Below are positions 44,449-53,060 of a DNA stretch of 64,000 nt, piece after piece (position 1 is the first letter of the stretch; every line of letters begins with the position of its first letter). Origin of the DNA: an uncultured Alphaproteobacteria bacterium (GTDB lineage: Bacteria; Pseudomonadota; Alphaproteobacteria; CAAGCB01; CAG-977); contig CAKQWA010000012.1 of NCBI GenBank assembly GCA_934277945.1, positions 3,535 through 67,534 of the forward strand, written 5' to 3'. The translations under genes and the position numbers were made by a program. The notes beneath the pieces were generated by a model. The model was not told the DNA's origin and made no database searches. It saw only the letters and a list, made by a program, of their open reading frames with translations.

Positions 44449-45360
44449 ATGGCTGACAAGTCATATTCCTTTTTAATCGATTCCGGATTGTCGAAAGGTC
44501 AGGCGGTTCGCACAAGCGAAGTGCTGAACGACATTTTCGCTCTGCACCGCTATCCCGACCGCATCAACGCTTTCTTGGCGGAAACCGTGACGCTGGGCGT
44601 GATTTTGTCCGCGTCCCTGAAATACGACGGCACTTTTACGCTTCAAGTGCAGGGCGACGGCGCGATTTCCGCTTTGGTCGTCAGCGTGACGGGCGAAAAC
44701 AAAATCCGCGCGTACGCCCGCTTTAACGAAGAGGCGCTGGCGCAAAAGGAAAAGAAATTTCAGGAAAAGCCGACGGGTCTTGTGCCAGCGTTCATCGGGC
44801 AGGGGCATCTGGCGTTCACCGTCGTGCAGAACGACTCCAACGAGCAGTATCAGGGAATCGTCGCTTTGGAGCAGGCGACGCTGACCGAGTGCGTGCATCA
44901 GTATTTCCGCCAGTCCGAACAGATTGAAACCGCGATTCGTTTAAGCGCGGGCAAAAAAAACGCCGATGAAAACGAGTGGGTCTGCGGCGCGGTCATGCTG
45001 CAAAGAATGCCCGCGATTCCAAGCCTTGCCAAAGCGTTGGGCGAGGACGAAGCCGAAGAATTGTGGCGCACCGCCGTCATTTTGCTGAACAGCACGACGG
45101 ACGAAGAATTGCAAAATGTAAAACTTCCTATTGAAAAATTGCTCTATCGGTTGTATCACTCTAATAATATAAATGTTTTTATGCCCAAAGAGTTCGTTTT
45201 CGGTTGTCGCTGTTCACGGGAAAAGGTCATAGAAATGTTGAAAAGTTTTCCCGCTGCGGAACTGGAATCCATGCAGAAAGACGGCAAAATCGACGTGGAT
45301 TGTCAGTTTTGCGGGAAAAAATACACGGTGCAAACGGAAGAACTGAAATCGGGGGATTGA
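44449..45360 (+). CDS. hslO: Hsp33 redox-regulated chaperone
   Basis: Hsp33 is activated by oxidation when its zinc-bound cysteines form disulfides. The 303-residue protein has the C-terminal CRCS and CQFC pairs, separated by about 30 residues as in the family, preceded by FVFGCRCSREKVIEML. The N-terminal substrate-binding domain has LQVQGDGAISALVV. The start at 44449 is preceded by GGGGGCGGCG. It is followed directly by a lipoprotein gene on the same strand. Confidence 0.95.
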   Translation: MADKSYSFLIDSGLSKGQAVRTSEVLNDIFALHRYPDRINAFLAETVTLGVILSASLKYDGTFTLQVQGDGAISALVVSVTGENKIRAYARFNEEALAQKEKKFQEKPTGLVPAFIGQGHLAFTVVQNDSNEQYQGIVALEQATLTECVHQYFRQSEQIETAIRLSAGKKNADENEWVCGAVMLQRMPAIPSLAKALGEDEAEELWRTAVILLNSTTDEELQNVKLPIEKLLYRLYHSNNINVFMPKEFVFGCRCSREKVIEMLKSFPAAELESMQKDGKIDVDCQFCGKKYTVQTEELKSGD

Positions 45361-45365
45361 CTCAA

Positions 45366-45992
45366 ATGTCTTTTAAAGGATTGCGTATTTTGACCGCCTG
45401 CCTGTTTATGTCGGTTTTGGCGGCGTGTTCGACGTCTTCAAGGTATGAAGAATATCCGGCATACGAAAGCGCGTCCTTTTCCGAAAATCCCAACGCCTGC
45501 TCTTTGTCCCGCAACGCGCGCATCCGTTTAAGAGCGCCCCGCATCCGCTTCATTTCCACCTACAACCCGCTCGGTCACGCGCCGAATGTCGAACACGAAC
45601 TGCTTGTCGTCCCCGAACAACTGATTCACAAATGGGCGGAAAACCGTTTCGGCGTCAACAAATCCGCGACGGAAGCCGCCGAAGTGCGCTTTACCATCCG
45701 CGACGCCAGCATTACCAGCCGTTCCAGAGTCGTCGGGTCGTGCTTCAAGGAAATCAAAGAAGAATACATCGGACGCTTTGAAGTCGAAATCCAGTTCGTC
45801 AGCGCCGACGGCAACGCGCTTGTCACGGCGCGAAAAGCGGTGCAGATCGTCGATTTGACCGACCCGAATATGTCCGCCGAAGACCGCGAAAGCGAATTGA
45901 TGCTTTTGTCGTACCGTTTGGTAAAAAAATTGTCGCAGGAACTCGATACGGACTTGTGTTCCCCGTCGTTTAATGATTATATAGACAGGTAA
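45366..45992 (+). CDS. Lipoprotein of unknown function
   Basis: A 208-residue protein with a lipoprotein signal; the lipobox is LAAC (Cys near residue 21). The mature part has no motif I recognise; it shows alternating beta strands (EVRFTIRDASITSRS, GRFEVEIQFVSADG) and a late helical stretch. It follows hslO by five bases, an arrangement I have seen in other alphaproteobacteria as an uncharacterised neighbour. The longer upstream frame lies within hslO and is rejected. Confidence 0.72.
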   Translation: MSFKGLRILTACLFMSVLAACSTSSRYEEYPAYESASFSENPNACSLSRNARIRLRAPRIRFISTYNPLGHAPNVEHELLVVPEQLIHKWAENRFGVNKSATEAAEVRFTIRDASITSRSRVVGSCFKEIKEEYIGRFEVEIQFVSADGNALVTARKAVQIVDLTDPNMSAEDRESELMLLSYRLVKKLSQELDTDLCSPSFNDYIDR

Positions 45993-46000
45993 AATTTCTT

Positions 46001-46074
46001 GCGGGTGTAGCTCAATGGCAGAGCAGCAGCTTCCCAAGCTGAATACGAGGGTTCGATTCCCTTCACCCGCTCCA
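46001..46074 (+). tRNA. tRNA-Gly(CCC)
   Basis: A full cloverleaf is visible. The acceptor stem GCGGGTG pairs with CACCCGC, the D arm is GCTC/GAGC, the anticodon loop TTCCCAA gives CCC, and the T arm has GTTCGAT. CCA is encoded. The top pair of the anticodon stem appears to be a G-A mismatch. It is the only tRNA in the window. Confidence 0.95.
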
Positions 46075-46079
46075 AAGAC

Positions 46080-46106
46080 CGCCTCTTTTTTAAGGGGCGT
46101 TTTTTA
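46080..46106 (+). terminator. Terminator after tRNA-Gly
   Basis: GCCTCTT pairs with AAGGGGC (one G-T pair) around a T-rich loop and is followed by a T run. It separates the tRNA from cysK. Confidence 0.65.
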
Positions 46107-46134
46107 TCAGCATATTGTCAGGTAAAGGTGCCTT

Positions 46135-47064
46135 ATGTCGAAAATTTACAAATCCGTGTCCGAACTGGTCGGGCGCACGCCGCTGTTGGAACTGTCGAAT
46201 TACGAAAAGGCGGAAAATCTGGAAGCGACCGTGCTTGCCAAACTGGAACGCTTCAACCCCGCCGGAAGCGTTAAAGACCGCATCGCGAAAGCCATGATTG
46301 AAGACGCCGAAGCCAAAGGGATTTTAAAACAAGGCTCCGTCATTGTCGAACCCACAAGCGGCAACACGGGCATCGGACTGGCGGTCATGGGCGCGGCGCG
46401 CGGATACAAGGTCGTTTTGACCATGCCCGAAACAATGAGCGTCGAACGCCGCAATCTGCTGAAAGCCTACGGTGCGGAACTTGTTTTGACCGAGGGTGCG
46501 AAAGGCATGAAAGGCGCGATTGAAAAAGCCGAAGAACTGGCGAAATCCCTGCCGGACGCGTTTTTGGCGGGACAGTTCGTCAATCCCGCGAACCCCGCCG
46601 CGCACAAAGCGACGACCGGTCCTGAAATTTGGGAAGACACGGACGGCAAAGTCGACATTTTCGTCGCGGGCGTCGGTACGGGCGGCACGCTGTCGGGCGT
46701 CGGCGCGTACTTGAAAGAAAAAAATCCGGCGGTGAAGATTGTCGCCGTCGAACCGGCGGATTCCCCCGTTTTGTCGCAGGGCAAATCCGGTCCTCACAAA
46801 ATTCAGGGAATCGGCGCGGGCTTTGTTCCCGACACGCTGGACACGCGCATCTACGACGAAATCATCACCGTGACGACGCAGGAAGCGTTCGCCGCCGGCA
46901 AAGCGGTGGCGCAAAAAGAGGGGATGCTGGTCGGCATTTCTTCGGGCGCCGCGGTGCACGCCGCCGCTGTTTTGGCGAAACGCCCCGAAAACAAGGGCAA
47001 AACGATTGTCGCGCTGTTGCCCGACACGGGCGAGCGTTACCTGTCGACGCCGATGTTTGACTGA
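46135..47064 (+). CDS. cysK: Cysteine synthase A
   Basis: CysK makes cysteine from O-acetylserine and sulfide with PLP. The 309-residue protein has the PLP Lys47 in NPAGSVKDR, the substrate loop TSGNTG, GVGTGGTLSG for the phosphate, and LLPDTGERYLST at the end. These fit the CysK group rather than the CysM type. KAENLEATVLAKLERFNPAG is closer in feel to Firmicutes enzymes than to alphaproteobacterial ones, but I cannot test that. It ends at a strong terminator. Confidence 0.95.
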   Translation: MSKIYKSVSELVGRTPLLELSNYEKAENLEATVLAKLERFNPAGSVKDRIAKAMIEDAEAKGILKQGSVIVEPTSGNTGIGLAVMGAARGYKVVLTMPETMSVERRNLLKAYGAELVLTEGAKGMKGAIEKAEELAKSLPDAFLAGQFVNPANPAAHKATTGPEIWEDTDGKVDIFVAGVGTGGTLSGVGAYLKEKNPAVKIVAVEPADSPVLSQGKSGPHKIQGIGAGFVPDTLDTRIYDEIITVTTQEAFAAGKAVAQKEGMLVGISSGAAVHAAAVLAKRPENKGKTIVALLPDTGERYLSTPMFD

Positions 47065-47080
47065 CAGACCGACAAAAAAA

Positions 47081-47103
47081 GCCCCGAAATTTCGGGGCTT
47101 TTT
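47081..47103. terminator. Bidirectional terminator between cysK and the OmpH-like gene
   Basis: GCCCCGAAA and TTTCGGGGC form a perfect nine-pair inverted repeat, with A's on the left and T's on the right. It can stop both the rightward cysK and the leftward gene ending at 47118. Confidence 0.88.
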
Positions 47104-47117
47104 CATAAAAGGGATTT

Positions 47118-47585
47118 TTATTTCACGAACGGGATGATGCTGTCCGTGATGTCTTCGCCGCCGTACAGCAGGGAAGATTTCGGCATTACCTGCGTGTAAC
47201 CCTGCGCCTGCGCCTGTTTGATGATGACGCGCATGATTTCGTCGTCCATTTCCGCCAGTTTCTGCTGCGTTTTCGCGGCGAATTCGGCTTTTTTGCTTTC
47301 AAATTCGGCACGGTACTGCGCCGTCAGTTCCTGTTTTTTCTTGTCGGATTTTTCGTTGGAAACTTTGGCTTCCGCCGCGCTCAACCACGTTTGCAGTTCC
47401 TGCGCCGCCTGCGCGTTTTCGGCGCGCAAAGCCGCGATTTGTTCGGATTTTTCGACAATGGCGGGCACTCTGACAACGGCGACTTTGCTTTTGCCGCCCG
47501 CCACCATGCCGCCCGCGTATCCCGCCGCGCCGCACACGACGACCAAAGCGATCGCCGACAGCGCTTTTTTCAAAGAATCAGACAT
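47118..47585 (-). CDS. OmpH/Skp-like periplasmic protein
   Basis: This protein of 155 residues has an N-terminal membrane or signal segment (AIALVVVCGAAGYAGGMVAGG). An OmpH pattern follows: KVAVVRVPAIVEKSEQI, then a long charged coiled coil (about residues 50-115). It ends with YGGEDITDSIIPFVK, as OmpH-like proteins usually do. The family chaperones outer-membrane proteins in the periplasm, but this member lies outside the bam-skp-lpx cluster and may have a related role. The N-terminal helix may remain as an anchor. Confidence 0.72.
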   Translation of the reverse strand: MSDSLKKALSAIALVVVCGAAGYAGGMVAGGKSKVAVVRVPAIVEKSEQIAALRAENAQAAQELQTWLSAAEAKVSNEKSDKKKQELTAQYRAEFESKKAEFAAKTQQKLAEMDDEIMRVIIKQAQAQGYTQVMPKSSLLYGGEDITDSIIPFVK

Positions 47586-47711
47586 TTCATACCTCTTAAA
47601 GTTAAACTATACGCGCAGTATAAACGCTTAATGGTTAATAACAAGTTTTTCCTTTTAAAGCGCGCGCGGTTTTGTTAGAAAAAAATAAGGAACAGCCGAA
47701 AGGAGCCGCCG

Positions 47712-48176
47712 ATGTCTTTGATTTTCACGCAAGCGACGCTGGGAAAAAACGAGGAGATTTTGTACGCCGCAAAGCCGCATTGGGCGCGGTTTTTAAAGCC
47801 CGTGTGCACGATGCTTCTGTCTTTTGCGTTTCTGGCGGCGGGATTTTACATTCAGGATTTGTACACCGTCAGCGTCGGCGTCATTTTTTTCATCCCGTCT
47901 TTTTTCTGCTGGGTCGGGCAGATGCAGGTGGAAATCGTCTGCACGAACCGCCGCGTGATTTACAAGCGCGGGGCGTATTGGTACCGCACGCAAGAACTGC
48001 GCCTGCCGAAAATCGAATCCGTCGCGGTGTGGCAGCCTTTGGCGGCGGGGCTGGTCGGGTGCGGCACACTGTATTTCACGGGGACGGGCGGCACGCAACT
48101 GGCTTTTAAATATGTGTCCGATCCGTTCGCCGCGAAAGCCGCCTTTGAAGACGCGATCGAACAGGCGGCGGAGTAA
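47712..48176 (+). CDS. Bacterial PH-domain membrane protein
   Basis: The 154-residue protein has two membrane helices (residues about 30-75). A bacterial pleckstrin-homology domain follows (QVEIVCTNRRVIYKRGAYWYRTQELRLPKIESV, residues about 73-105), with the conserved TNRRVI signature. The function of these small bPH proteins is unknown. It is divergent from the OmpH-like gene and convergent with the MATE gene, two bases away. Confidence 0.83.
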   Translation: MSLIFTQATLGKNEEILYAAKPHWARFLKPVCTMLLSFAFLAAGFYIQDLYTVSVGVIFFIPSFFCWVGQMQVEIVCTNRRVIYKRGAYWYRTQELRLPKIESVAVWQPLAAGLVGCGTLYFTGTGGTQLAFKYVSDPFAAKAAFEDAIEQAAE

Positions 48177-48178
48177 TT

Positions 48179-49534
48179 TCACACGGCGGACTCTTTGGGG
48201 AATTTGCGCCGCACGGGAAGATAAACCGCGTACAAAACGACGGTCGTCAGCGCCCAGGACAGCGGATACGCCGCGTACAGCGTTTTCAGCGTGTGGTTTT
48301 CGGGAATTTGGAAATACGTCGCAATCCACAGCAAGCGCAGACCGCACGCGCCGAACAGCGTAATCAGGCTGGGTTCAAGCGTTTTGCCCAAGCCGCGCAG
48401 GCTGCCGCCCGCGACGTCCATTAAGCCGCCGATGAAGTAGAAACTGCCGCAAATCGACAGGCAGACGAAGCCCGCGTCGACGGCGGCGCCGCTGCTTGTG
48501 TAAAAATGAAGAAGCGTTTTGCCGCACAGCACCATCGGCCAGCCAATGCCGATACCCGTCAGGCACACGCAGGCAAGCGCGCGGCGGCGGATCGGATCGA
48601 TCAGTCCGTACTGTTTCGCGCCGACGCCGCGGCTGATGAATGTGGTCGCGGTTTGGCCGAACGCGGCCATGCACACCCAAATGAATTCTTCCAAATTCGC
48701 GCTGGCGGCCGCGCCCGCGATGACGGTCGGCCCGAACGAATTGATTGCCGACTGAATGATGATGTTGGACAATGAAAAGGCGATGCCTTGCAGCGCGGCG
48801 GGCAGGCCCAGACGCAAAATCCGCCCCGCGATCGCGCCGTCGATTCTGATTGCGCCGACGTACAGCCGCGTCGCGTCTTTTTGCCGCGACAGGCAAAGGA
48901 CGATCAGCGCCGCCGCCAGCGTTTGGGAAATCAGCGTCGCACAGGCCACGCCCGCGACGTCCAGTTTAAAAACGACGACGAAGACAATGTTTAAAACGAC
49001 GTTCAATGCGCCGCTTGCCGTTAAAAACATCAGCGGGCGTTTGGTGTCGCCTTTCGCGTACAAAAGCGTCGCGCCGAAATTGTAAACGGCGATCGGAATC
49101 ATACCGATAAAGTAAATGCGCGTGTATTGCAGGGTCAGCGGCAAAACGACTTCGGGCGTCTGCATGCGGATCAGCGCGGTTTTAATGAAGATCTGCCCGA
49201 AAAGCGCGGTAACGGCGCCCGCAATCAGCGCGACGGCCAAAGACGTGTGCACGATGCGCCGAGTTTGTTTGAAATCGCGCGCGCCGATCGCCATGGAAGC
49301 CAGCACGTTCGCGCCGACGGTCAGCCCCGCGAACAGGCAGAGCAGAAAAGCGACGATGTACGGCGTGACGCCGATGGCCGCCAGCGAATGCTCCGATCCG
49401 AAATGCCCGATAATCGCGATGTCGGCGGCGTTGAACATCAGTTGAAGCGCGTTCGTCGCCATCAGCGGCAAAGCGAACACCAGCATTTTTTTTAAAAGAG
49501 AACCGCTTTGCAGATCAACGGATTCTTGCGCCAT
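48179..49534 (-). CDS. MATE family efflux transporter (copy 1)
   Basis: This is a 451-residue transporter with about twelve membrane helices and the NorM/DinF-type opening MLVFALPLMATNALQLMFNAAD. MATE proteins export drugs or metabolites in exchange for Na+ or H+. It is a close paralogue of the gene just upstream. About two thirds of residues look identical by eye, and a nearly identical 64-bp block is shared. No regulator adjoins. Starts at 49534, one base from the stop of the upstream copy. Confidence 0.93.
   Translation of the reverse strand: MAQESVDLQSGSLLKKMLVFALPLMATNALQLMFNAADIAIIGHFGSEHSLAAIGVTPYIVAFLLCLFAGLTVGANVLASMAIGARDFKQTRRIVHTSLAVALIAGAVTALFGQIFIKTALIRMQTPEVVLPLTLQYTRIYFIGMIPIAVYNFGATLLYAKGDTKRPLMFLTASGALNVVLNIVFVVVFKLDVAGVACATLISQTLAAALIVLCLSRQKDATRLYVGAIRIDGAIAGRILRLGLPAALQGIAFSLSNIIIQSAINSFGPTVIAGAAASANLEEFIWVCMAAFGQTATTFISRGVGAKQYGLIDPIRRRALACVCLTGIGIGWPMVLCGKTLLHFYTSSGAAVDAGFVCLSICGSFYFIGGLMDVAGGSLRGLGKTLEPSLITLFGACGLRLLWIATYFQIPENHTLKTLYAAYPLSWALTTVVLYAVYLPVRRKFPKESAV
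48291..48354. repeat. 64-bp near-identical block, copy 1
   Basis: This block differs at one position from 49656-49719. It lies in the third part of both MATE genes, while flanking sequence is more divergent, so it is the clearest trace of duplication or gene conversion. Confidence 0.85.
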
Positions 49535-50902
49535 TTAATTGTCTTCCTCGACGGATTCTTTGGGGAAGCGTTTGCGCACGAAGCGGTAATTGACGTACAG
49601 CACCGTCGCCGTCACGACCCACGACATCGGGTAGGAGTAAAACAGCATCGGCACGGTGTGGTTTTCGGGAATTTGGAAATACGTCGCAATCCACAGCAGG
49701 CGCAGACCGCACGCGCCGATCAGGGAAATGACGGCTGGGGACAGCGATTCGCCCAAGCCGCGCAAAGAGCCGGACAGCACGTCCATGACGCCGCAGGTGA
49801 AATATGTGCCGCAAATGATGCTTAAACGCAAATAGCCGGCTTCAATGGCGGGAACGTTGCTTGTGTACAATCCCAGCAGCGACCGCCCGAACACGACGAC
49901 GAATCCGCCCAGAATAATCCCCGTCAGGCACGCGCAGGAAATCGCGCGGCGGCGAATCGGGTCGATTCTGCCGTACTGACGCGCGCCGATGTTGCGGCTG
50001 AGGAACGTTGTCGCCGTTTGCTGAAACGCGTTCATGCACACCCATACGAAGCCTTCCAGATTCGCGCTTGCCGCCGACCCCGCCATGACGACGGGTCCGA
50101 ACGAGTTGACGGCGGACTGAATGACAAGGTTGGACAGCGAAAACACGACGCCCTGCAACCCCGCCGGCAAGCCCAGACGCAGAATCTGTCCGGCGATGGC
50201 TCGGTTGATTTTAATCGCGCCGATGTACAGCCGCATGGCGTCGCGCTGGCGGGCAAGGCAGTTCAAAACCAGCAGAGCCGCCGCAATTTGCGAAATCAGC
50301 GTCGCCCACGCCACGCCCGCGACGTCCATGTTGAACGCCAGCACGAAAACAAGGTTCAAAATGACGTTGATGACGCCCGCGACCGCCAAAAACATCAGCG
50401 GACGCTTGGTGTCGCCTTTCGCGTACAAAAGCGCCGCGCCGAAGTTGTAAACGGCGGTCGGCACCATGCACATAAAGTAAATGCGCGTGTATTGAAGCGT
50501 CAGCGACAGGACGACTTCCGGCGTCTGCATCCAAATCAGCACGGTTTCGGCGAACGTCAGCCCCAAAAACGCCGTGATGCCGCCCGCGACGAAACTCAAC
50601 GCGACGGCGGTATGCACGACTCGGCGGACTTTTTTAACGTCCCGCGCGCCGAGAGCCATGGAAGCCAGCACGTTCGCGCCGATTGTCAGTCCCGTGAAGA
50701 AATTGACCAGCAGGTTGACCAGATGCGGCGTCGCGCCGATTGCCGCCAGCGAATGTTCCGACCCGAAATTGCCGATGACGGCGATGTCCGCCGCGTTAAA
50801 CAGCAACTGCATGACGCTGGATGCCATGAGCGGCAGCGCGAACACAAGCATTTTCGGTAAAATCGTGCCGTGGCACATATCAATATCGGTCGATTTCGCC
50901 AT
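49535..50902 (-). CDS. MATE family efflux transporter (copy 2)
   Basis: The 455-residue paralogue of the following gene has the same helix layout and opening (MLVFALPLMASSVMQLLFNAAD). The next gene begins one base after its stop, and the pair appears to be a single transcript. The tandem arrangement suggests duplication followed by partial divergence. Substrates are unknown. Confidence 0.93.
   Translation of the reverse strand: MAKSTDIDMCHGTILPKMLVFALPLMASSVMQLLFNAADIAVIGNFGSEHSLAAIGATPHLVNLLVNFFTGLTIGANVLASMALGARDVKKVRRVVHTAVALSFVAGGITAFLGLTFAETVLIWMQTPEVVLSLTLQYTRIYFMCMVPTAVYNFGAALLYAKGDTKRPLMFLAVAGVINVILNLVFVLAFNMDVAGVAWATLISQIAAALLVLNCLARQRDAMRLYIGAIKINRAIAGQILRLGLPAGLQGVVFSLSNLVIQSAVNSFGPVVMAGSAASANLEGFVWVCMNAFQQTATTFLSRNIGARQYGRIDPIRRRAISCACLTGIILGGFVVVFGRSLLGLYTSNVPAIEAGYLRLSIICGTYFTCGVMDVLSGSLRGLGESLSPAVISLIGACGLRLLWIATYFQIPENHTVPMLFYSYPMSWVVTATVLYVNYRFVRKRFPKESVEEDN
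49656..49719. repeat. 64-bp near-identical block, copy 2
   Basis: Counterpart of 48291-48354, with one mismatch in 64 positions. Confidence 0.85.
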
Positions 50903-50978
50903 GTTGTTTTTTCCTTAAATCAACATGCGGGAAATATGCTTTCACTCGGCGCGCGAGTCAATAGAAAAAAGCGGTTTG

Positions 50979-51644
50979 TCAGGATTTTTTCGCCTGCGCC
51001 TGCGCCAACTGCCAAATCGCCAGCATAATCAGCAAAGGCAGGAACATTTCGCCCGCTTCCTCAACCAGAGAATAAAAGTCGATCGTGTCCTGCGCGAACG
51101 ACACGCCCGTGCGTTTGGCGTACAGCGACGGAATACGGTCGGCGGCTTTGCACACGATGCCCCAGCAGCCGAACGTCGCCATTGTCCAGCACAGCGGGGA
51201 CAGTTTGAAAAATCCTTTGACCATTTTGACAAAGTATTTGCCCAGCAGATACAGCGCCGCCGCCAAAATCAGCACGATGATCGTCGCCGAGATAATCTTT
51301 TCGTGCAGAGGATTGTTCGGATTCGTAAAGAAGTGAATTTTAAACGGCGTGGAGTCCGTTTTCGTCATCATGTGATGCACGCCCAGTTCGCGCATGAACA
51401 TGATGAACGACAAAAAGGCGGTGCAAATCATGTCCGCTTTGCACGGGAAGACTTTGCGGTAATAAAAAATGACGCCGAACAGGACGACCCAGAAGATGTC
51501 GCTCATCTGCTCGATTGGGAACACGCCCCAATGCTCGAAATGCAGATACGGTCTTAAAAACGTTCTGCCCGCCGCGATGATCGCGCTCATGCCGATGGCG
51601 ACGAATAAGGGCGCGAAAAACGCCGTGTTGAAAGATTTTTTCAT
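50979..51644 (-). CDS. Polytopic membrane protein of unknown function
   Basis: The 221-residue protein has about five to six hydrophobic segments and conserved-looking Trp, His and Cys residues in loops (FRPYLHFEHWGVFPIEQM-like start, MRELGVHHMM). I do not recognise it. It starts at 51644 with an AGGTGAG ribosome site. The upstream in-frame codons overlap galE and are rejected. It lies between the MATE pair and galE on the same strand. Confidence 0.65.
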   Translation of the reverse strand: MKKSFNTAFFAPLFVAIGMSAIIAAGRTFLRPYLHFEHWGVFPIEQMSDIFWVVLFGVIFYYRKVFPCKADMICTAFLSFIMFMRELGVHHMMTKTDSTPFKIHFFTNPNNPLHEKIISATIIVLILAAALYLLGKYFVKMVKGFFKLSPLCWTMATFGCWGIVCKAADRIPSLYAKRTGVSFAQDTIDFYSLVEEAGEMFLPLLIMLAIWQLAQAQAKKS

Positions 51645-51655
51645 TTTCTCACCTG

Positions 51656-52627
51656 TTAAAATTTGCGGTTGCTCTCCCATTGCCAAGCGGTTTTGACAAT
51701 GTTTTCAAGGGAACTGTGAACGGGTTCCCAGTTTAAAATTTCTTTCGCTTTGCGCGCGTTCGCGGTTAAAACGGGCGGATCTCCCGCGCGCCGCCGTCCG
51801 ATGACGAGGGGGCAGGGCAGTCCCGTTTGCGCTTCGCACGCGCGGACGATTTGCATGACGCTCGCCCCGCTTCCCGTGCCGAGATTCAGCGCGCCGGCGA
51901 ACGAGTCCGTTTTTTCAAGCGCGAGAACGTGTGCTTGCGCCAAATCGCCGACGTGGACGTAATCGCGCACGCAAGTGCCGTCGGGCGTCGGATAATCCGC
52001 GCCGAAAACGCTCAACGCGCCGCGCTTTTTCAAAATTGTTTGCAGCACAAGCGGAATCAGATGCGTTTCGGGCGCGTGGCTTTCCCCGATGTCGCCGTTT
52101 TCGTCCGCGCCCGCCGCGTTGAAATAGCGCAGAGCGATGTACGACAGTCCGTAAGCCGCGCGGTAATCGGCGAGAATCTGCTCGATGACGCGCTTTGTCT
52201 GTCCGTACGGGCTGACGGGGGCGAGAGGGCGGGTTTCGTCAATCGGCGTTTTGTCGGGAACGCCGTACACCGCGCACGACGACGAAAAAACAATCTTGCA
52301 TACGCCGTTTTCCAGCATGACGCTTAACAAATTCAGCGCGCCGCCGACGTTGTTTTCATAATAAAGGCGCGGATTTTCCACGCTTTCACCGACGCGGGAC
52401 GAAGCCGCGAAATGCAGGACGGCGTCGATTCCGTATTGTTTGAAAACGGCGTCAAGCGTGTTTTTGTCGCGCAAATCGACCTGCGCGAACGCCGCGTTTC
52501 CAACGGCTTCGCGGTGTCCGTACGACAAATTGTCGGCGACGACGCATTTATATCCTTTCCGCGTCAGCGCGCGCACCGTGTGCGACCCGATGTATCCCGC
52601 GCCGCCCGTGACAAGCAAAGTGTCCAT
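51656..52627 (-). CDS. galE: UDP-glucose 4-epimerase
   Basis: GalE interconverts UDP-glucose and UDP-galactose, feeding surface glycan synthesis. The 323-residue protein has the NAD loop TGGAGYIGSH, the SSSCAVYG strand, the catalytic Tyr/Lys in SPYGQTKR and the C-terminal RRAGDPPVL. ATG at 52627 matches the family; the longer frame is not supported. It is the usual length. Other NDP-sugar epimerases are possible but GalE fits best. Confidence 0.93.
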   Translation of the reverse strand: MDTLLVTGGAGYIGSHTVRALTRKGYKCVVADNLSYGHREAVGNAAFAQVDLRDKNTLDAVFKQYGIDAVLHFAASSRVGESVENPRLYYENNVGGALNLLSVMLENGVCKIVFSSSCAVYGVPDKTPIDETRPLAPVSPYGQTKRVIEQILADYRAAYGLSYIALRYFNAAGADENGDIGESHAPETHLIPLVLQTILKKRGALSVFGADYPTPDGTCVRDYVHVGDLAQAHVLALEKTDSFAGALNLGTGSGASVMQIVRACEAQTGLPCPLVIGRRRAGDPPVLTANARKAKEILNWEPVHSSLENIVKTAWQWESNRKF

Positions 52628-52673
52628 AGCCGTTCCTTTCAGGCGGATATTTGAAGCCTTTTTTTGTGATTTG

Positions 52674-53060
52674 TCAAAGACTTTCACACTCCCAAGCGTT
52701 TTCCAGATGCACGGGCAATTTTCCCGCCGCGATTAAAACGGCGTCGAAGCGCGGCTGTAAATCCGCCGCTTCTCCGTTGACCGACAAATAATACTGCGCC
52801 CCCGCGATTCTGCGGGCTTTCGTTCTTTCGTCAATGCAGTACGCCGCGTCGTCGAACGTTTTGCGCCGCTTGACTTCGACAAAGGCGATGACGTTCCTCT
52901 TGCGCGCGATGATGTCGATTTCGCCCGCGCCCGACAGTCTGGGCGGTTTGAAGTTGCGCTCCAAAATGCGATACCCTTTCAGGCGCAAATACCACGCCGC
53001 GACCGTTTCCGCCGCGTATCCGTCGTTTCTGGCTTTCAAGCCGCGCTGTTTCTTATCCAT
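52674..53060 (-). CDS. yraN: UPF0102 endonuclease-like protein YraN
   Basis: This 128-residue protein has the restriction-endonuclease-like core of the YraN family: AAWYLRLKGYRILERNF, then GEIDIIARKRNVIAFVEVKRR, the conserved Asp and Glu-x-Lys. The cellular role is not established. It overlaps rsmI by eight bases, and rsmI, lpoA and yraN are neighbours as in Escherichia coli. Confidence 0.9.
   Translation of the reverse strand: MDKKQRGLKARNDGYAAETVAAWYLRLKGYRILERNFKPPRLSGAGEIDIIARKRNVIAFVEVKRRKTFDDAAYCIDERTKARRIAGAQYYLSVNGEAADLQPRFDAVLIAAGKLPVHLENAWECESL

Noticed and set aside
48179..50902. The MATE duplication as an insertion sequence or mobile element
   Set aside because: No transposase, terminal inverted repeats or target duplication; both copies are intact transporters.
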